Origin: Cristatella mucedo
Taxonomy: Eukaryota; Bryozoa; Phylactolaemata; Cristatellidae
Direction of reading: 5' to 3'
Assembly: GCA_009760855.2 (NCBI GenBank)
Contig: WPIO01000122.1
Location: 891,001-955,000, forward strand
DNA: 64,000 nucleotides
In this document: piece after piece, positions 1 to 64,000 of the stretch
Layout of the letters: each line of letters begins with the position of its first letter
Position numbering within the stretch: position 1 is the first letter of the stretch
Position numbers and translations under genes: made by a program
Notes under the pieces: generated by a model
Seen by the model: only the letters and a program-made list of their open reading frames with translations
Told to the model about the DNA's origin: nothing
Database searches by the model: none

Positions 1-1769
1 TACAGTGTCAGGCAGTGGCAGCTGGGTGGCGATGAATTCTTTGTCTGAGTGGCATCCCTAGATACAAGCAAGTTTTTTCAGACTGCGGTAAATTCATCAA
101 GCTTTACTTTCATATTTTTTAACAGCAGTAACATTCTGCAGAGGGTGGGTACTTTAATTAAATGCCTTTCAGCGATAATAAAATGAAGCCGTAGACAAAT
201 AATGATGACTGCTTTACTGCTAAGAAATTAATCGTGCCAAACATGCTAGCAGATTTGCTGAACACAAAGAAGGGTCCTAAAACAAGTCATCAAGCTCGAA
301 GAGGCTTATCATATGTCAGGTTGGGATATAAGCGATCGTAAGTTATGCCCAAAATTGTTATAGTGGAAAAATGGCAGGATAACAATCGTTCTTCAAGTTC
401 TTAGGAGTAAACAAATTCAAATGCACAATGACTCTCAAGAGCGATAACGAAAAACGAAACAAGACAAGGGCAGCAAGTTTTTATCATTTCTGCAAGGCAC
501 TACAACTCAGGCAAATAACTCACATTGCAATACACAGCATTTATGTATGGAGATTGAGTTGCCTCAGCGAATCCAGACACCATTGTTCGCTTCGAGTCGC
601 CTACAACAGCATGCCTTAACTAGCATGACTGAGCAAAAAGTTAGATTCCCGACAGGGTTTGCCAAAGAATGTATTGAAAATTGATGTCAGAGCTACGGCA
701 CAAACACCTCCAATCTGTGAGGATTGACAGCAAGAACAGCAGTGAACCATTCCAACCTATACTGGTGTGCATTAAGTAATCAGACAGCCAAACAATATAT
801 TTCAGCAGTTTATGCATAACGCTGGCTAATACATCGAGATACACTTGCAGTCAGTCGGTCCATTCTCTGCCCTGCTCAAATAAATTTTCACTGAGGTTTT
901 CGGGCCTTATGGAAAAGAAAAGAATGCTTGAGTCGGGCTGAACTTACCAAGCAGGAAATACAGACAAGAACCAGCAAATATTACTCAGTGGCAAGACATT
1001 GTAGAACCATCAGCTCAATGATTGCAGTGCCTGTACTGAGTACAGGGCAGTTTGCTGACAGACCAAGTATCTCTTGAGGGTGATAGTGGTCCACGTGGCA
1101 CTACTTGTGCCAGATTATGGCCAGGAAGCTTGACTGGCAAGTGATTGCAAGGCACACATAAGGGTTCAGGTACATGCAGCCACAAAGGCACATACACGAG
1201 ACTAAAGGCCTACCGGAATAAACGCATACAGGCATATGAGGTAGGTCACAATGCTGCATACATGCATCAGAGAAAGAGATGTGTCATTGGCAGTTAAACA
1301 GGCCCGGCTACAGCTGAAATTTTGAATGGCCTCTTTTGTAGCTTTCACTTGGTCGATGACAGAGAAAAATCCGTAGCTGTAAAAGAGCGAGTAGACAGAG
1401 GAAGCATGCATCTAAGAGATGAGAAGTCAGCCATCTCAAATGGCATGGCTTCAATGCTTAAACCTAACGCTACCTAAAATAAATACAAGCCTCAAACTGA
1501 ATAATAATAATAATTCATTATATAGTACCATCATTAAACATGATCTATTTCTAGGTACTTTACATATGCTGAAAAGCAAGCACGAATAACTGTATAGTCC
1601 CACTATTGTAACTACAACTCTCAGCGCAAAAGATTTGGTGCTGCTTGTCAACTAATTAAGCTACTAGTCACATGCCATGTGAGGCAGTAGAATAGCAGAG
1701 CACAGGAAGATTTTCAGTCATTACGGCAAAAGCAAAAGCTAAACGCCTATAATACTCTTTTGATACGAC
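1..1769. other. Intron or 3' part of RPTP gene, nothing recognised
   Basis: AT-rich single-copy-looking sequence. I looked on the minus strand for the next D2 motifs (DYINA, TQ.P, FW.M) with splice sites and found none convincing. No LINE, SINE or long open frame is recognisable. Confidence 0.4.
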
Positions 1770-62764
<60,995 letters not shown>

Positions 62765-63081
62765 TTGGTCTGCCGATGCCTCAGGCTGGAGTCCCAGGTT
62801 TTCAGTGTCAACACTTGCAGCTCCGATCTCAAGAGATACGGTAATGACGCTAAAAATCATGACATTTTAGGAGTAAGCAGTACATTATTGAGTATGCATG
62901 TCAACATGGATGCACAAATATGACTTAGGCGTACAGCTGGGACCAGGGAACTAAAAGCATATGCTTACGTCTGCACAAATGTGTTTATGCAAAAGAGGTG
63001 GCTCCTGAAATTCAATACACCTTAACCCTTTTCTGACTATCGGAACTATCTACTGAGAAGGCCTCCGCTCGTCAATATCTA

Positions 63082-63426
63082 GGAGATTTCGCCAATCAGT
63101 ACTTACCCAATGTGCCCCCTTGGTGCTACTTCCTGGTCGACCACCAGCAAAAAGGAAGTACTAAATCAGTGATTCTCAGCCATCCTAATGTCCCTACTCT
63201 TGAATGCAGTTCCTCATGTTGCAGCGATCCTCAATCATTAAATTTTTGCGTGCAAAATGTGGAAATGCATGTTTGCCGATAGTCTTAGGCAACCCCAACG
63301 AAATGGCCGTTCGACTTTCACTTTTGAGCTCATATAAGATTTCCTCAATCAGTACTTACGCAATACACCACCCCCTCCCACGGAACTACTTCCTGGTTGA
63401 CGGCCAACAAAGTGCAAGTCCTGAAC
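63082..63426. repeat. Direct repeat (~85 bp) flanking two hAT-like elements
   Basis: 63082-63166 and 63336-63426 match: GATTTC..CAATCAGTACTTAC.CAAT, then CTACTTCCTGGT.GAC..CCA.CAAA..G.AAGT.CT. Each copy is followed directly by a CAGTG element end. Confidence 0.8.
63167..63336 (+). mobile_element. SPIN-like hAT MITE, copy 1
   Basis: Starts CAGTGATTCTCAGCC, then CCTAATG, then GCAGTTCCTCATGTTG. After a short middle it continues CCGATAGTCTTAGGC and CCGTTCGAC. From memory, these blocks in this order are the two ends of the non-autonomous SPIN hAT element of tetrapods, with the interior mostly deleted. No open frame, so it would be mobilised only by a transposase elsewhere. Confidence 0.7.
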
Positions 63427-63575
63427 CAGTGGCTCTCAACCTGTGGGTCGCGACCCCTTCGAGGGTCGAACGACCTTATACAGGGGTGGCCTATGACCAT
63501 CAGAAAACGCGACTTCCAAATTGCACACACAATTTGGTAATTGTTAGCGGAATTAGGAAAGCTATGAATAAAAAT
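63427..63575 (-). mobile_element. SPIN-like hAT MITE, copy 2 (reverse orientation)
   Basis: Starts CAGTGGCTCTCAACCTGTGG, then GTCGCGACCCCTTCGAGGG, TCGAACGACC, CAGGGGTGGCCTA and GACCATCAGAAAAC. This is the other SPIN end read inward. It closes with GCGGAATTAGGAAAGCTATGAA, which resembles the reverse complement of the opening of copy 1. About 150 bp, non-coding. It abuts the tail of a SINE-2. Confidence 0.75.
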
Positions 63576-63579
63576 AGGT

Positions 63580-63728
63580 ATACAATACAGTTGATTTGTA
63601 GAGCGCCCCAAGTGAACCTAATGTATATTCTGGTGCATCACAATATACCTTGGGGCTCGAGCTCACGACCTCAGCCAGCCCTTGGCCGGGGCGCTCACAT
63701 TAACCGCTGGACCAAACCAGCTCGGTGA
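63580..63728 (-). mobile_element. SINE-2, minus orientation
   Basis: Minus reading: CACCGAGCTGGTTTGGTCCAGCGGTTAATG (A-box region), GAGGTCGTGAGCTCGAGCCCC (B-box region), then ATTAGGTTCACTTGGGGCGCTCTACAAATC. It is one of the cleanest copies of this family here. Confidence 0.8.
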
Positions 63729-64000
63729 ACCACTGTCGTAAATGTATAGATCCGACGCCAATTCTCCCAAACTGTTGCGACCTAGTTCAAGGACATAAGA
63801 GGTCTAGACCCGTTTGGCCGGCGCTTTGCAGGCGCCTATAAGCAGTTTATGCAGCTTGGCGGCATCTAATGGGGAAATGCCCCGTTGCGCGTGGCCATTG
63901 CAGGACGGCATAGTAGCTGCTGGAAATTCGGAGGCTGGAACGGATAGACCTTCGGTGACCTTCTCGGTAGACGTGCGACAAAGTGCGTGAACATGAGGCG
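63729..64000. other. Upstream flank, unassigned
   Basis: GC-richer than the introns, with a small inverted word near 63822-63838 (CGGCGCTTTGCAGGCGCC). No gene recognised. Confidence 0.3.

Noticed and set aside
641-844. SDYLMHTSIGW as a possible D2 DYINA exon
   Set aside because: No usable acceptor, and the following residues do not fit the D2 pattern.

Overview
The window is animal nuclear DNA, almost certainly from an invertebrate. The genes are split into short exons, the introns are long and full of transposon debris, base composition is AT-rich, and dinucleotide microsatellites are common. The one gene I can reconstruct lies on the minus strand and fills nearly the whole window, from a start codon near 62764 to an exon ending near 1770. 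It is a receptor-type protein tyrosine phosphatase (RPTP). Nineteen exons were placed by hand from splice sites, reading phase and family motifs. They total about 2.6 kb of coding sequence spread over 61 kb, and the remaining exons of the second phosphatase domain should lie beyond base 1. The species cannot be named from the sequence. Lectin-type RPTPs of this kind fit a mollusc or other lophotrochozoan better than a vertebrate, but that is an inference.

Layout of the gene, read from right to left. 62764-62701 encodes a signal peptide and 60032-59907 an EGF-like module. 54505-54275 plus 50581-50352 form a fucolectin-type (FTP, F5/8-like) lectin domain. 46537-46385 is a cysteine-rich module, and 45651-45286 is a fibronectin III domain with a cysteine-rich tail. 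40462-40309 is the second half of another FN3 domain, and 39513-39411 is the membrane helix. 28355-28291 and 25497-25376 are juxtamembrane exons. 16212-16125, 15124-15060, 14955-14919, 14817-14720, 12148-12032, 11932-11775, 9563-9428 and 5066-4923 make up catalytic domain D1. 1904-1770 is the start of D2. Phases agree at most junctions. Three junctions are incomplete and probably hide small exons: before 46537, between 45286 and 40462, and between 25376 and 16212.

The introns are a mosaic of at least two CR1/L2-like LINE families. LINE-A ends in a short stem-loop followed by an ATT-type tail. LINE-B ends in an ACATT-type tail and includes the best-preserved copies, at 32925-36415 and 37235-39290. 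Several copies are nested inside one another. Two tRNA-derived SINE families are present, and one has a tail resembling the LINE-A 3' end. At 63167-63575, just upstream of the gene, lie two short elements in opposite orientation. They resemble from memory the SPIN hAT transposons, which are known for horizontal transfer between distant animals. Microsatellites and a tandem duplication at 3010-4200 complete the picture. I see no rRNA, functional tRNA, CRISPR array or prokaryotic feature.
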